Shown: positions 22,441-36,415, numbered from the stretch's first letter. The stretch is DNA of 64,000 bases from Atopsyche davidsoni (GCA_022113835.1 JAILWY010000006.1:7936001-8000000), one strand, 5' to 3'. The notes: generated by a model from the letters alone, not told the origin. Made by a program: numbers and translations.

Positions 22441-23121
22441 TCAGACGTAGGAGTGGTTGGGGTTCTTCTCGTGGTAGCACTTGGCCATCTTCCAGGCGGA
22501 GTTGTAAGGCTTCTCTCCTCTCTCCCCCATGCAGGCGTCGATGGCCTTCTCGACCTCCTCCCTGTTGGCGTCCTCGGGCAGCTTGGACATGGCGACGTCC
22601 TTCTGGAAGACTCCGTCCTCGGTGATCAGGTCGCTCTTGCGGAACATGCAGAACACGTACTGCTGGAGGTCGTCGTCGTCGTTGGAGAAGTCTCCCTTCC
22701 TCAGCTTCTGCACCTTCTCGTCGGCCACTCCCGTCTCCGCCTGACACTCCTGGTTGTTTTTCCTGAGCTTTGCCTTTTGCTCGTCGCTGAGTCCTCCCTG
22801 TAGATATAAAAGCGCGATCTTCATATTATAGTAAAAAATTTGAAAAGTTTAACTGAGACAATATTAGATATGAACAAAATGTCTTTTTGTGAGAACTCTC
22901 TCTGAGATTTCTTTGAAGGCACAGACACAAAAATATAGCCGCACCAATTTGCATGCTCACACTTGCTGTTCACATGATTTTATTCAGATTTCTCTCTCGG
23001 ATTATTTGAGTAAATTTTTCTCCAAGATTACAAAATTAAGAATATATTATTATAGTTCCATTCTTACCGAAACAGCAGCGACCAGGACGGCGAAAGCGAC
23101 GACTGCCAAGAAGGACTTCAT
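22441..23121 (-). CDS. Minus-C OBP of the two-exon type, OBP gene 10
   Basis: Two exons: 23068-23121 (start of the signal peptide, MKSFLAVVAFAVLVAAVS) and 22441-22797 (mature domain from GGLSDEQ to SYV). Total 136 residues. Cysteines: C1 (NQECQAE), C3 (VFCMFRK), C4 (DACMGER), C6 (AKCYHEK). There is no linker exon, unlike genes 1-9. Codons are strongly G/C-ending while the flanks are AT-rich, which suggests high expression. An ATG just before the exon 2 acceptor (MKIALLYLQ) is intronic and not the start. Mature protein is identical to gene 11; the signal peptide differs at one residue (V against I). Confidence 0.92.
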
Positions 23122-23152
23122 TGTTGAGGATTGCTCAGTTTTCCAAATGCTA

Positions 23153-23189
23153 ACTGACTGACGATCCTTCACATTTTCATCCTTATATA
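23153..23189 (-). promoter_or_regulatory. Core promoter of OBP gene 10: TATA and initiator
   Basis: TATATAA at 23,183-23,189 with overlapping TCAGT initiators about 28-32 bases downstream (CGTCAGTCAG). Conserved in the inverted copy, except TATATAA there is TATAAAA. Confidence 0.65.
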
Positions 23190-24031
23190 CAAAACATTCA
23201 AGTTAATCTATAGGTTTTTTAAAAATTAGAAACACGTTTTAATACATGTAATGTAACAAGTCTAACTGCCAGTCAAATGTCAAAAGTTAGATGTGTAAAC
23301 TATATACCATTCGGTATGTACTGATAGTCGGTTTATGATAAGTGGTAGATAATATTAACGTTAAAGTTTTATTAAATAAATAATTTCCACTTAACAAATT
23401 TTCTTTTCGAATTTGATAAGTTGTATTTAATATATTTTATGACAGTTAGTTATACAACGACGATCAACATACTTTCAAAGATATATTATTTCGAATTAAT
23501 GTTACTTTAATTAATTTCAATGATAAAGCAACGTCTCGTATTTTATATTTATTGATGTTCTTTTATATTTTTATTCTATAAAACCTTGCAATCATATAAG
23601 TACTTTAGTATAATATGGCGAATGCATTTTTTAGATAAGGATACGCATTTACAACTTTAACGTTCAATATATAATAAAAATTAAATTAAAAAATCGATAA
23701 TTCCTTCATGTGCTTATGAGAATCGTCTATTCATATTAATTTATACATTTCACATAAGTGAAATAATAAAATCTACAATATCAAAGAAATTTTATGGTTT
23801 AGATGTGCTTCTATATTTTTCATGGCACAAACGCTAAAAATCAACAGTTGTATTAGAAACCGAATTATGCTTCCAATGTTTTTATCTTACTCATCCACAA
23901 ATGTGACGTGACATACAGTTTAACAGCATTCCTAGTTCTTGACAAGTAACATACAATTATACTTATCATATATCAGTTAAAACTTGTTAATAGTTTTTAA
24001 AAAAAATATTGAAAATAAGCTTGAATGTTTG

Positions 24032-24068
24032 TATAAAAGCATGAAAATGTGTAGGATCGTCAGTCAGT
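24032..24068 (+). promoter_or_regulatory. Core promoter of OBP gene 11: TATA and initiator
   Basis: TATAAAAG at 24,032-24,039 and two overlapping TCAGT initiators at 24,060-24,068, the spacing typical of arthropod core promoters. Confidence 0.7.
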
Positions 24069-24099
24069 TAGCATTTGGAAAACTGAGCAATCCTCAACA

Positions 24100-24800
24100 A
24101 TGAAGTCCTTCTTGGCAATCGTCGCTTTCGCCGTCCTGGTCGCCGCTGTTTCGGTAAGAATGGAACTATAATAATATATTCTTAATTTTGTAATCTTAGT
24201 GAAAAATTTGCTCAAATAATCCGAGAGAGAAATCTGAACAAATCATGTGAACAGCAAGTGTGAGCATGCAAATTGGTGCGGCTATATTTTTGCGTCTGTG
24301 CCTTCAAATAAATCTCAGAGAGAGTTCTCACAAAAAGACATTTTGTTCATATCTAATACTGTCTCAGTTAAATTTTTTCCTGAGAATGCTTGCCATTGTT
24401 GCTTTTTATTATAATATTGAAGATCGCGCTTTTATATCTGCAGGGAGGACTCAGCGACGAGCAAAAGGCAAAGCTCAGGAAAAACAACCAGGAGTGTCAG
24501 GCGGAGACGGGAGTGGCCGACGAGAAGGTGCAGAAGCTGAGGAAGGGAGACTTCTCCAACGACGACGACGACCTCCAGCAGTACGTGTTCTGCATGTTCC
24601 GCAAGAGCGACCTGATCACCGAGGACGGAGTCTTCCAGAAGGACGTCGCCATGTCCAAGCTGCCCGAGGACGCCAACAGGGAGGAGGTCGAGAAGGCCAT
24701 CGACGCCTGCATGGGGGAGAGAGGAGAGAAGCCTTACAACTCCGCCTGGAAGATGGCCAAGTGCTACCACGAGAAGAACCCCAACCACTCCTACGTCTGA
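24100..24800 (+). CDS. Minus-C OBP of the two-exon type, OBP gene 11 (inverted copy of gene 10)
   Basis: Exons 24100-24153 and 24444-24800; donor gtaaga, acceptor ctgcag, phase 0. Encodes 136 residues: signal peptide (I at residue 7 where gene 10 has V) and a mature protein identical to gene 10, with the same four cysteines. I see no difference in the 357-base second exon and only two in the first ~130 bases after the stop. It is the only OBP on the plus strand and is divergent (head-to-head) with gene 10 across about 980 bases. Recent inverted duplication or ongoing gene conversion explains the identity. Confidence 0.92.
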
Positions 24801-25035
24801 GCTGCCCCGAGCTTGCCCCGCCAGAACTCCAGCGTCGCTGTTGCCATCCGGGATTCGAGGCTTTTCATCACTTCTCCCATTACATCTGCTCTTTCAAGCA
24901 CTTTCCCTATATACTTTATAGTTGGATGCTTTTCTTTTAAAAAAAATGTAAAAATACTACCTGACTCAGATGCTGCGTGGAGAGAAAATAATCTTTCATA
25001 AAAGCTTTATCTTAGTACAACAGCGTCACAAAATA

Positions 25036-28000
25036 CAACTGTATTAAACGACCTGCTATGATCTCTTAGTACTATCTATTCTTTCACACAATAATTTGCA
25101 CACTTATCTTACAACATCCTTGTTTAAATTCTAAATTTGTTGTTTACGTATACTGCATTTTTTTACTGTATGATTTATTTTGTTAATAAATTTTTTTTCC
25201 CAATGTACATTTTGTGTTCTTAACCTCTTATATAATTCTACTTACAATATTATTGATATAATAGTTTATACTCGTACATGTTTTTTGTAACAATCACAAT
25301 GCGTTTTCAGTTAAATAAATAGCCTGAATCTGAACCTTCCGTTACCTTGAAAGATAGAGTTAAATAGGACCAACCATATTTAGTTAGTGTTCTCAGTTAT
25401 TTAGAATACATGGCACGTATTTTTACATTTTTGTTATGACAATTCTACTTTCTAATCTACCTCAAAAATGATCATTTTTAAATTGTATTTACTGTTTAGC
25501 TAGCGATAATGTAGCAAAGAATTTTTTTTTGATTAGGTTCGAAAATACAACCTTTTGAATTATCTTTCTATACACCAATTGAATTAATTTAAAGAGCATC
25601 TTTATACAGTAATATTTCTGATGTACATGTCTCAATATACCTACACCCTACACACTTGTAACTATGCATCATTAATTTATGTTTATAAGTATTTATCTAA
25701 CATATTTGATAGTTAACTCAACTTTGACATAATTTAACCCGAAATGTGATTAGACTTGTTCCTATCGTCCAAGCCTAATTCCCAAAATTCTGATATAGTC
25801 CAATTAATTAATTCTCATGAATGCCGTGTTTATAAAATACGTCTTATTTATACTATGTAGGTAGGCTAATCATGTGGTAATGTTGTGCTGAGCAATGGAA
25901 GTGGATATGTTCACCAACTAGACGGTTCTAGGCTCAAATAAATAGAAAAGTACAACATAAAAATATTGTTTAATATGGATCCTTCGATACTGAGATCCTT
26001 CAGGCCAAATAATAATAAAATTGAAGTTTGCTAGCATTGTTATTATTGGGGTATTTTTGAAGATAAGGTAAGCGATGTGTTGAGTGAAATTACTTAGATT
26101 TTACTGGAGAGACGGCCGTCGTGGTTCTAAAAATATTCAGTACAGTACAAAAAAATATTCAAAAACTTTTTTTTCATCAAAAAAAATCAGCCTTTTCTCA
26201 AAGTCCATTTATTTCGTGGTTACCCTACGAAACGAAAATTAAGCCCCACTGTTATGCTTTCAACTATCACCGCCGCAATCGCCCGGAAGTATCTTGTGAA
26301 GTCGTGACGTCATGGTGTTGGAACATCAGGACACGACAACGCACAGCACAGACGCCATATTTTTTACTGAAACGATCACAAATTTATCCTGAGGAAGTGT
26401 ATGTTATTATTATTTTTTTTTGCTAAACATATCAATAAAAATGATTGGCTGAAAGATTACAAACTGATTTACAATCTTTATGTATAAGCTTACCTGTATT
26501 ATTCTGAAAAATTACAGTGATTCGTATTCCTGAAACATAACAGGTGTATTTTGCCGATAGACGTGAAAATTCGCAACGCGAGCGAAATCGCGATGCTCCA
26601 TGAAATATTTGAATTATCTATTGACCTTTCGATAAAAAAATAACGGTCTGGCAGTTTTGTATTATTCTAATGTGTAAGTATACATTGCACCAAGGGCAGG
26701 TTGTTTTTTTTCATTGACATTCAATTATTCATTCGGTCATGGTCCGCAATGGAACTACTCAATGCTTTGTGCAGATCACTTGACTCAAGTTCGCATAACA
26801 GGTTATGGCAGCACTATGGTGCTTGTCTTACGACACAGAAATAAACGGTAATTTTGTATTAATCGTAACAAAAAACATGTTATTGTGTACACAGATCACT
26901 CCCAAAGCATCGTACGTAGCAAAAAAAAAATCGATTTTAAAATTTAATAAAATGCATATTCAAGTATGTTTTTGCTCGGTAGATTTAGACACTTTCACGT
27001 TTCCTTATCAATTATTATAAAATTTGACGATTTTCAATATATTTTTAATATATTTTTGCTGCCAAATCTGCACTCTTTTAACAATTTGTTGAAACACTGA
27101 GAAAACAATCATTTGTATTTGCTATACTCTTTGTAAAACACTTACTAAAAAAATATTTATTGTAGTATGATAGCTTCGTCGTTTAATTTTATTAAAAAAT
27201 AAATTGGTATAAAAATGTCATGTACCATCTTTTGACGATAAAGTGTCAATTCGCCTACTCAACGACTTTTAGTTCTTTTGCTTTCAATTGTAATATATTT
27301 TTGAGTGATGGATGATTGTGTCAATTTTTTTGCTTACAGGCTGGGGATGTATAAAAAGTAGACTTTATCCTTGGTTTTTTTAAGTGAAATATGAATACTT
27401 AATTTAATTAATGTGTTAATTTAATTAAAATATACATGCTTACATACTTTAAAGATTCTCAAAATTATTTTTAAAAAATTCTAACAATTTAGTTGATTTC
27501 CTGGTTATTTTCTTACAAGGAAAAATACCTTCACAGTACCAAAGTCTGCATAATTTTTTTCAAGTATATTAAAGATAATTTTACCTGATAATAAGTGGTC
27601 TGATACTTAATAATTATATTCATAGTCTTGTAGGTCAAGGATAATGATAAACTATATCAACGTTTCTATAATTGTCATTTTGATATGACTATAATATTAT
27701 TACACTATCAATGTTTTCAAATTCGATATATTTTATTTAATCAAGACAAATAATCCTATACAATTCAAAAATGTAATTGCTGGGTTTAAAATAATAATCT
27801 TCTAAACTGGTCAATATCTAGTTGTTATTTTATTTTATCAATGACCGATACAGTCAATCTTCACTAATTGTTTTTATACTCAGTCATTGGATGCTGAGCA
27901 TATTGTCCAAGATGCGTCATAATTTACCTGTCACACCTCAATATTATATGTATTCAATATAAATTAATTAAATGAGAATTTCTTCAGATGTCAGAGCATT

Positions 28001-28786
28001 TAATTTTTTGTACATTATTAACAAATATTTAGTGCTGATACCATACAAATATTTTTTAATGGAGCATGATAAGTGCAAGAACGTGTCAACTTCCTACTGC
28101 AAGTCTTGATAAGAGTGTCACCTACAAATAAAAAAGTAAGCAAGTTACATTAAATTCACTAATGCAAATCAACAAAAATGTGCAATTTATTGACTATTAC
28201 TAAATAATATCAAATGATGTGCTATCAATATAATTTTTAATTTAAAGGCAACTTAATATTAATATACAAATCAAATAAAATGTTGACACGTTTTTTTTTT
28301 TTTACACTAAGCAATAAATTAAATAAAGGACTTAATTTGATGCTAAAAGTATTAATACTTTATTTTTAAAGATTGTGAAATATAAATTTACATTTAAATT
28401 AAATTTATATATATTTACTTTAATATTAGTATGTCGTTTTGATATTTTTTTAGCCTAGCTTTTATCATTTTCAATCATTGTCAGTTCATTAAATTTAAGT
28501 GTTTTTTTACTAGATTTATTTTTTAGCTTGTTGATTGGAAATTCAGAATAAACATTTAGAAAATATTAAAAACATAATTTGATTTTACGTTATGTACACT
28601 GGCTAGAAATGTAATTTAGAAATAGCAGCAAAGTAATATTATTACTCTGGCAACACTGCAATCGACGTACTCCATATCTGTCAAAATTTACATCTGTCAC
28701 ACGCTCTGTGCTTAATTTGTTTATATTTTTAATTATGATGGATTAAGTGTTAATACAGTTACATGACATAACTGTTAAAGTCCAAA
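25036..28786. other. Long intergenic region, no gene recognised
   Basis: AT-rich DNA separating the OBP array from SGSM3. A slightly less AT-rich patch around 26,100-26,620 has no readable gene. The last ~150 bases should hold the SGSM3 promoter; no TATA box is evident. Confidence 0.5.
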
Positions 28787-31700
28787 ATGGATTTAGGATC
28801 TTATTTTACATCCAGGGATCATGAAGGGTACGTCGGGAAAGTGGATCATGATGTGAGTTAAACAATATGGTTTTGTGTTGTGCTATTGTTTTTTTATTGA
28901 CTTCTCAGTGACCTGAATTTCTACACAGTTGAATAAATTTGTTCAATTGTTTGATCAAATTAAAAACGCGTGCTGATAGAGTTATTGATTATTGCATTCT
29001 TTTCAATTTGCAGCGAAAGATCAACGCGGCCCTCTCGGAAGACGATCCTGAGGATTTCGCTGACATGGTGGAAAACTTACAGCTGTCCGAGCAGGTTCAA
29101 CCTGCTCCTGGGGGACCTTTTTCTGCCTTGACGCCCAGCATGTGGCCACAAAATCTTTTGGCCAAACTTAGTCAACCTGAAGTAAATATATTATTTTCTA
29201 TCCAACTGTTCTAAAATAAATATCATGTGTAATATCAATATTATTAATGAGAATTTACTAAAAAAAAGTATTTCTTCTGCAATGTCATCAATTTTAGTTC
29301 ATACCACTATTTCAGTAATCGGTAAATTATTTTATATTATTTTTAAGTATTTACGCACAACCATAGAATTCAGTATCGTTATGCTTGAATCAGCGCATAT
29401 AAATGCTCATATTATGTTAAATTGGCACTTGTATAATAATTATCAAATATTTTGAAATAATCAAAAGAATTTCGATCGTTTCCTGTGTAATGTTTTATAC
29501 CTTGGTTAATTAATAATCAAAACAGGATGTATTTCATTTATAAGTCCATAGTTGATTGTACTTTATCACTTTGCGATAATGATTTTGCACTTTATTTTTT
29601 GATATCTAATTTTTTTTTCAAAATGCAGTCAGAGGGTGCAAGTGAACAGCCGGATTATCAGTTTGATGAATTCGGTTTTCGAGTGGAAGAAGAAGATGGA
29701 CCTGAACAGAGTTCTAGTAAACTTTTGGCTGGCACTTTTGAAGAAGATGACCAACATCGGTTTGTGCATTCATATTATTTTTTTAAATGACCCTAATATG
29801 TTGGGAAATCTTCAAGGTTTTTTAATTTACAATTTCGGTCCTTGGTGTTGTTCATCAACGCCATTATTGACCGCCTTTTACTGTAAAATTATGCTATTTT
29901 TGCAGAATAAAGTAGATAGAACCCTACAATGAAAAATGTGTAAAATATCCGCTTATAAATAGCTGAATCATTAATCATTTATGTTTTTTAAATATAATTG
30001 TTTGTATTTTATGTTACAGATTACAATGGTTAGCTCATATTGAGTTTTCTAATAAAGAAATGGATATTTCCTCTGAAAATACTGACGGACGACTGCCAAG
30101 AACAGAAAAACTAAGAAGTATGGTGAAGCAGGGAATTCCGCATTCGCTGCGTCCACAAATATGGATGAGACTTGCAGGTGCCTATGCCTGCATAATCTTT
30201 ACAACCAAAAACTATTTTTGTAGTTTTTGAATATGACTCATAATTTGTGACAATACCATTACCATACTCTTTTTGAGGTTTTCTTTACAAATTATATATT
30301 TTTGGTAGTATTTTAAAATAGTATTAACATATTTGTGTTATAAATTATTTATTTATTTTTCTTCTAACTTTTACAGTTTTCAATTCAAATATTTTTTTTC
30401 TATTCAATAGGTGCCCTACAAAAGAAGCATCAGTCAGATGTCACTTATAAGGACATAGAAAAGGCTTCAAGTGATGATGGCCTCATGACATCAAAGCATA
30501 TTGAAAAAGACCTTGTGCGGACATTGCCAAGTAATGCTTGCTTTTCCCACATCACAAGTACGGGTGTGCCAAGGCTGCGCAGAGTTCTGAGGGGCCTTGC
30601 GTGGCTTTATCCAGAAATTGGGTAAAATATTCGAATTGTCAAAGATTATCTCTTATCATGTTTGTATCGAAACATCCTTTGAAATATACACATTTTTAGG
30701 TATTGCCAAGGTACCGGAATGATAGCTGCTTCCTTGCTTCTACTTATGGAAGAAGAAGATGCCTTTTGGATGATGGCCACAATCGTAGAAGATCTACTAC
30801 CAGCATCCTACTACTCCTCTACTCTTATCGGTAAATTAATTTTATATTATACGTGCATGCATAAAGAACATAAAAACTAGTTAATTGGCAGTTAAAAATG
30901 TGAAAAGAGTATCATTTTCTAAGAGTACTTTAAATATTCCATAGAAAATCTCTTGTAGTGTCAAGCTTCAATATAGTCTTCAAAAGTCTTTATAGAAAAT
31001 GTATCTTGGTGACTAGCATTCCTAATTGCATTAAGAGACCAGGTTCATTACTGATGTAAGAGCCCAAGTGAAATCTTTTGAAAGCCATGTACAATTTCAA
31101 AATTAACCCCGTCAAACTTTGTGTGGGTTACAGCTATTTTTTTAAAATGTTCCACAACTTGGTAACTGACTTACAGGCAGATCACTGGCTATCATAATGA
31201 CTGCTGAATACTAAAGATCTAGTTCATGGCTATTATTAAATTGATTTCCCTTTATAGTAGTTATACTTGTAAATTTCAGGTATACAAGCCGATCAAAAAG
31301 TTCTCCGTTCTCTAATCACAAGCTACCTCCCGACTGTGGACCAGGTCCTCAGCAATCATGACATCGAGCTCTCTCTTATCACTCTGCATTGGTTTCTCAC
31401 TCTCTTTGCCAATGTTGTCCACATGAAAGTACTATTGAGGATTTGGGATCTGTTCTTCTTGGACGGGTCGATTGTGTTGTTTCAAATCACACTGGCTATG
31501 CTGAAAATAAAGGTAAGGTTTTTTCTGACCAAATCAATTAAAATATAGTAATGGTACAAAATTGCATGATTAATTTTGAAATATTCTGAAATAACCTGCT
31601 ACTAACTTCATTGCCTACTAGCATAATGTAAACATCATGTCCTAAATATAGCTTCTTTTCTGACAGTGTCAACATTTAATCTTAACTCTTAAATTTCTGA

Positions 31701-34700
31701 AACATTGTTTGTATGAAGAAAAAAAATTTAAGTTACAATAATTTCATATATTCTAGTATATATATAATACAATGAACATTTTTTTCAGGAGCCGAATCTT
31801 GTTGATCTATCCAACTCCGCCCAAATCTTCAATGCATTATCAGATCTGCCTGGCCGCCTCGACGATGTGGAACAGCTGATTGCTTCATCTGAAGAATCTG
31901 GAGGCGGAACTCTCACGCAAATTCTTATTGAGACACAACGTCGCAGACATCTGGCCTATCTGATGGCGGATCAGGGAGCGCTTCTCGGCGGAGACCCTTC
32001 AACTGCAGCTAATCTACCAAAACAACAACTTGCAAGGTAAATTAGACAGTGAAATCTGGACTTTGAGAATTGATTATTAATTTATAAGATTTATATTATA
32101 CGTGTACTCCAATTATAATACACGTTTTGATAGCTGTTTTTTTATTATTTATTTACTTAAAACTTATTTTAACCCGAGGAGCAAATTTTGACCATTTCAA
32201 AGGAATCACAAATTTGATGTTTACTACCATTTTGTATTTTTAATTAAGTAATTTATTACCCAAACATAATATGCTTGTTTTATTTTCGAATACACTTTTA
32301 TTTACTTTGAATTAAAAAAATAATTAGTTTCTTTTGCTGTTTAACATTTCAGGAGACAAGTTAAGAAAACCAAATCCATGATTCAGATGCTGCTATTCGG
32401 TGATGAAACCAGTGATGAAGATGTCAAGTGTAAAAATGTTAAACAAACTGAGGTCCTTGTGGATCTTCGAGAAGCCATATTGCAGGTTAACCATAGTTGT
32501 GCTTATTATTTTATATATTTCCATTAGGCATTTTCACGTTTATCAAAACATTAAAAAGAGTAGCCACATTAAATAGCTCTATCAATACTTTGATATATAA
32601 GAATCGGCACAATGACATTGTAATATGTCATCTTGGGTGTGTGCCAATCTAAGAATAGCTTCAAAATGATTGAAAGAATCTGAGGAACACAATATAGCAC
32701 AAATTCTTAAACCCAATTGTTGAGCATTCTACTACCGATTTGACAAATACTACCAATCAATCAGAATGTTAGTATTTATCAAAATATTTTTAACAAAAGA
32801 TACTTGTATACTATACAAAAAGATGTAAAAATAAGACATTTTAGATAATAATTTTAGTAGTGTTACTTAGTAAGGATTTTCCTGTGTTTAATTATGTTTT
32901 TAATATATTACAGGTTGCACGGCACTTCTTGACTGTGGAGCCGCAACTGACCAACCAAGTGTCATTAGTCGCCGACTATAATATGCAAAGTCACACAACT
33001 GATCATGACAATTTCATCAACGTGTCTCGTAACAGGAAAAGACGAGCTAAAGCACTATTAGGTATATTCAGTACTATACTTTACTTTTTAAAATTCTAAA
33101 ATGATCACATTGAATTTATTAAAGCTATTTGATAGTATGAACTTGTAAAAAAACTCTGCACCTCTCTTCTCACCATATTTCCCTATATATAAAATTTTCA
33201 CCATATATTATTGTCACACATATCCATAAAATCCAAAAGTATTAGAAATATCTAGTAGTTAAAATTTTATTTTTTATTACATACAAATCTGTAGTCTGAG
33301 ATTCTCAAGTTTTTATTTTGATTTTAAAAAAATTATTAACCAATATTTGAAAAATATCACCGTAAATTGGATCTTTTCGTATAAATCACAATATGAATAA
33401 AAATACATGCATACATTCCGATATTGGTGTCTTTCGTTAATAAGACACATCATTTCTATTTGAACTATTAATTTTATTTAATCTATATTACTATAGGAAA
33501 CATGTGCCGATTTATGTCCTCAAAACACTTCTTGTTTGATGAACCAATATTTTTACAGCAGCTGAAAAACATATTTGTATTTACTATATTTAATCAAGTT
33601 CTGCCAAAATGGCTGTCTATTGATGTTTAAAAAAATAAATTGTGTATTTTATAAATTAAAATTTTTAAATAATTGTTTTTTTTTAGATTTTGAGCGTCAC
33701 GATGACGATGAATTGGGTTTTCGCAAGAATGATGTGATAACGATTGTTTCGCACCGAGACGAACACTGCTGGGTAGGAGAGCTCAACGGCCTCCGAGGCT
33801 GGTTTCCGGCTCGCTTCGTGCAGCCGCTGGACGAACGAAGCAAACGATATTGCTCAGCCGGAGACGATGCTGTCTCACAAAGAGTTACGCACCTCGTCAG
33901 AGGGAGCTTGGCACCAGCTTTTCGAAAAGTTCTGTCACATGGCATACGAAGACCTAGCTTCTTAGGTATGCTTGTCACTTCATTAAAACATTGTTTCGAG
34001 ATTTTATTATATTATTGAAAGGTTCTTATTTTTATTTCGTATATTTTTTTAGGAGGACCATGCCATCCATGGCTATTCATAGAGGAAGCTGCATCTCGAG
34101 AAGTGGAGAAGGATTTCAATTCAGTATATAGCAGATTGGTTCTTTGTAAAACGTATCGATTGGACGAAGATGGAAAAGTTTTGACACCTGAAGAGGTTGG
34201 TAAATATATAATAATATTTTAACACTTGTAGCTGCGTAGCAAAGTCTTGTGTCCTACAATATCCTTAAAAATACTTTGAGTCTGAAGAAGTTATTTTTAA
34301 GCCTTTAAATAATAGTATTGTGGGTTTTGGTTTTTGTCTTATCATGAATGTTACAAGCATATTTTTATTAACGTTTATTTTTATTTTCTTCAGTTATTAT
34401 ATAGATGTGTGCAAGCTGTCAACCTCTCTCATGACAATGCTCACGCCCAGATGGATGTGAAATTGAGATCTCTGGTTTGTTTGGGACTCAACGAACAAGC
34501 CCTGCATCTTTGGTTGGAAGTCCTCTGCTCTTGTGTGGAGACCGTCCAGAAATGGTATATTCGATTATTTTATTATATAGATATTAATTTTGTAAAAAAT
34601 TGATTAACTGCTAGGCTCTTCACCTCTTACATTCTTTATAATAAACATACATCAACATCTGTATATGTAGAGAAGTAATCGATCGATTGATTCAAATTGA

Positions 34701-34935
34701 TTTAAGCTGCAATTAAGGCTCTTCTGTTTTTTTTACCAGGTATCATCCATGGTCCTTCATAAACTCCCCGGGATGGGTGCAAATAAAATGCGAATTGCGT
34801 ATTCTCTCCCAGTTTTCCTTCAACCTGAACCCTGACTGGGAGCTTCCTGCCAAGAAGGAAACCCAAAGTCAGCCTTTGAAGGACGGCGTCCGCGATATGC
34901 TTGTGAAGCATCACCTCTTCTCCTGGGACTTGTAG
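28787..34935 (+). CDS. SGSM3: Small G protein signaling modulator 3-like, TBC-SH3-RUN protein
   Basis: Complete gene of 14 exons: 28787-28852, 29014-29181, 29629-29759, 30020-30177, 30411-30621, 30700-30830, 31280-31512, 31789-32036, 32353-32485, 32914-33061, 33687-33965, 34053-34195, 34394-34554, 34740-34935. Phases join without conflict to give 801 residues. TBC Rab-GAP domain, about residues 155-400: [11 protein letters not shown] entry, arginine finger in IEKDLVRT (Arg211) and glutamine finger in GYCQG (Gln248), so it is predicted active. SH3 domain about 543-590 ([24 protein letters not shown]). RUN domain from about 610 to the end. Family members act on Rab and Rap small GTPases in endosomal traffic. 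Vertebrate SGSM3 is about 750 residues; the order TBC-SH3-RUN is diagnostic. Confidence 0.95.
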
Positions 34936-35189
34936 CCCTGTACTTGTCCAAACATGCTCTTTAGTTAGTCTAATCAATAATAATTAACGTAGCATTGTTA
35001 TTGTAGTACCAACCCACTGAAATGAATTGGAATAATAGTGTAAACCATTATGTATTTATTCATTATGTTTAACTTATATTTGCACATTTGCTGTATGTAA
35101 TTTTACGCATTTCAATTCTTCCTGTAATAATTTGTGTTTATTAATTTTATACTTGTGAATAATTTATCTGTAGATAGTCACAAATTAGT

Positions 35190-35195
35190 AATAAA
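35190..35195 (+). terminator. Polyadenylation signal of SGSM3
   Basis: AATAAA about 255 bases after the stop codon, followed by a GT/T-rich stretch; the first clear signal downstream. Confidence 0.55.
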
Positions 35196-35222
35196 GTCTG
35201 AATATAAAAATTGTATGCATTA

Positions 35223-35443
35223 GTGGGATGTGATCCATACAAACGTATATTGGCCTCTTAATGGCATTTGGTTCTTCGGGTGATTAGATGGAAATTGAGC
35301 TGTTGTGCCGGATCAACATGTCATTACAGCTCGCTATCATGATAATGTTTTAAAATATGCATGAAATTTAATTTTTTTAGATTTTAACTTAATATTTCTT
35401 CAGGGTGTTCATGGCATTTCTGCTTGTATGGACCACATGCCAC
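35223..35443. mobile_element. Small inverted-repeat element (MITE candidate, 221 bp)
   Basis: 20-bp terminal inverted repeats, GTGGGATGTGATCCATACAA on the left and, in reverse, GTGGCATGTGGTCCATACAA on the right (two mismatches). No coding capacity. Confidence 0.5.
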
Positions 35444-35575
35444 ATGGTGTTTGATGATGATTGTATTTCGCAATCATTCCATAAAAAATAAAAGTGTATT
35501 TTTCTCATTTATTAATATACTTCATTCCTGTAAAAATACAAAATTATTTAAAATGTACCTTCAGACTTGCTTCTA

Positions 35576-35628
35576 AGGTTTTATTATCTATTTTATATGG
35601 TTTAAGATAAAATAGATAATATAACCTT
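35576..35628. repeat. Imperfect hairpin, ~21-bp arms
   Basis: AAGGTT...TATTATCTATTTTAT pairs with ATAAAATAGATAATATAACCTT across a loop of about 10 bases. Confidence 0.75.
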
Positions 35629-36415
35629 TTATAAATAATACTCTCAACTTTCCATACCAATATTTAGTAAATATATCTGACAACTTTTGTTCAGTATATT
35701 AATTAATTGTTAAACTGATCTCAACTCCATATGTATTTTATAAGCTTTTCTCACTTGGTCTTGGTACAACGATTATTTTGATTTATATTTTAATAAAATT
35801 ATGAACTAAACTGACGTAGATATAAAAGTAATGTATGCATTTTAAAATTTATGATAGTTTCTTACATTGAATATTTGTCTTTTAATTGAATAATCAAAAC
35901 CCATATTTTGTAATATTAGAATAGATACACTACAATTTAATATTACTAATAAGTAGACCAATAATTAAAAACACTTGAAACCTGCCACTATTTTACTATC
36001 AAGAAGTTATACTTTGTAAATATAAGTAATAAATAAAAACCGAGTTTATTTATTTGCAATTTTTGTCCTTTAATAATAATATTATAGATTATTCAAATGT
36101 AAAAAAAATATGTTGTTTAATACATTATATTTACTTAAGCACTATTAATATATATTTCTCTTGACTTAATTTGCAAATCTGTAATTATATTTATTGTAAA
36201 ATATTATTGATATATGTTGTTATTTATTTATAATACCTTGCTTATACCGGCACTGCTTTTTAAACTTGTTTTAATAAAATCATTTCATCTCATTTTATTA
36301 TTTTTTTATGCTAATGCCACAACCATAATAAATACCAACAAATGAATTACCTATCAAAAAAATAGGTTTACATAATTATATAATTTGATGGACTCACTTC
36401 TTTTTCTTATTTAGA

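Larger units (their letters stand above)
22225..23205 (-). repeat. Left arm of an inverted duplication carrying OBP gene 10
   Basis: Matches 24,020-25,035 in reverse. Identity is near complete over the exons and about 150 bases of 3' flank, lower in the intron (an indel) and decaying outward. The arms are separated by about 810 bases of unique AT-rich DNA. Confidence 0.85.
24020..25035 (+). repeat. Right arm of the inverted duplication carrying OBP gene 11
   Basis: Reverse-complement partner of 22,225-23,205, running from about 12 bases upstream of the TATA box to about 235 bases past the stop, where similarity becomes patchy. Confidence 0.85.

Noticed and set aside
22453..22803. Long plus-strand open frame opposite OBP gene 10 (and its twin at 24,432-24,788)
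   Set aside because: Antisense shadow of the G/C-ending OBP exon; valine/leucine-rich composition without any domain.
24260..24940. 226-codon plus-strand frame through the OBP gene 11 intron and exon
   Set aside because: Runs across the intron in a different frame from the OBP; Arg/Glu-rich composition is an artefact of the coding exon read out of frame.
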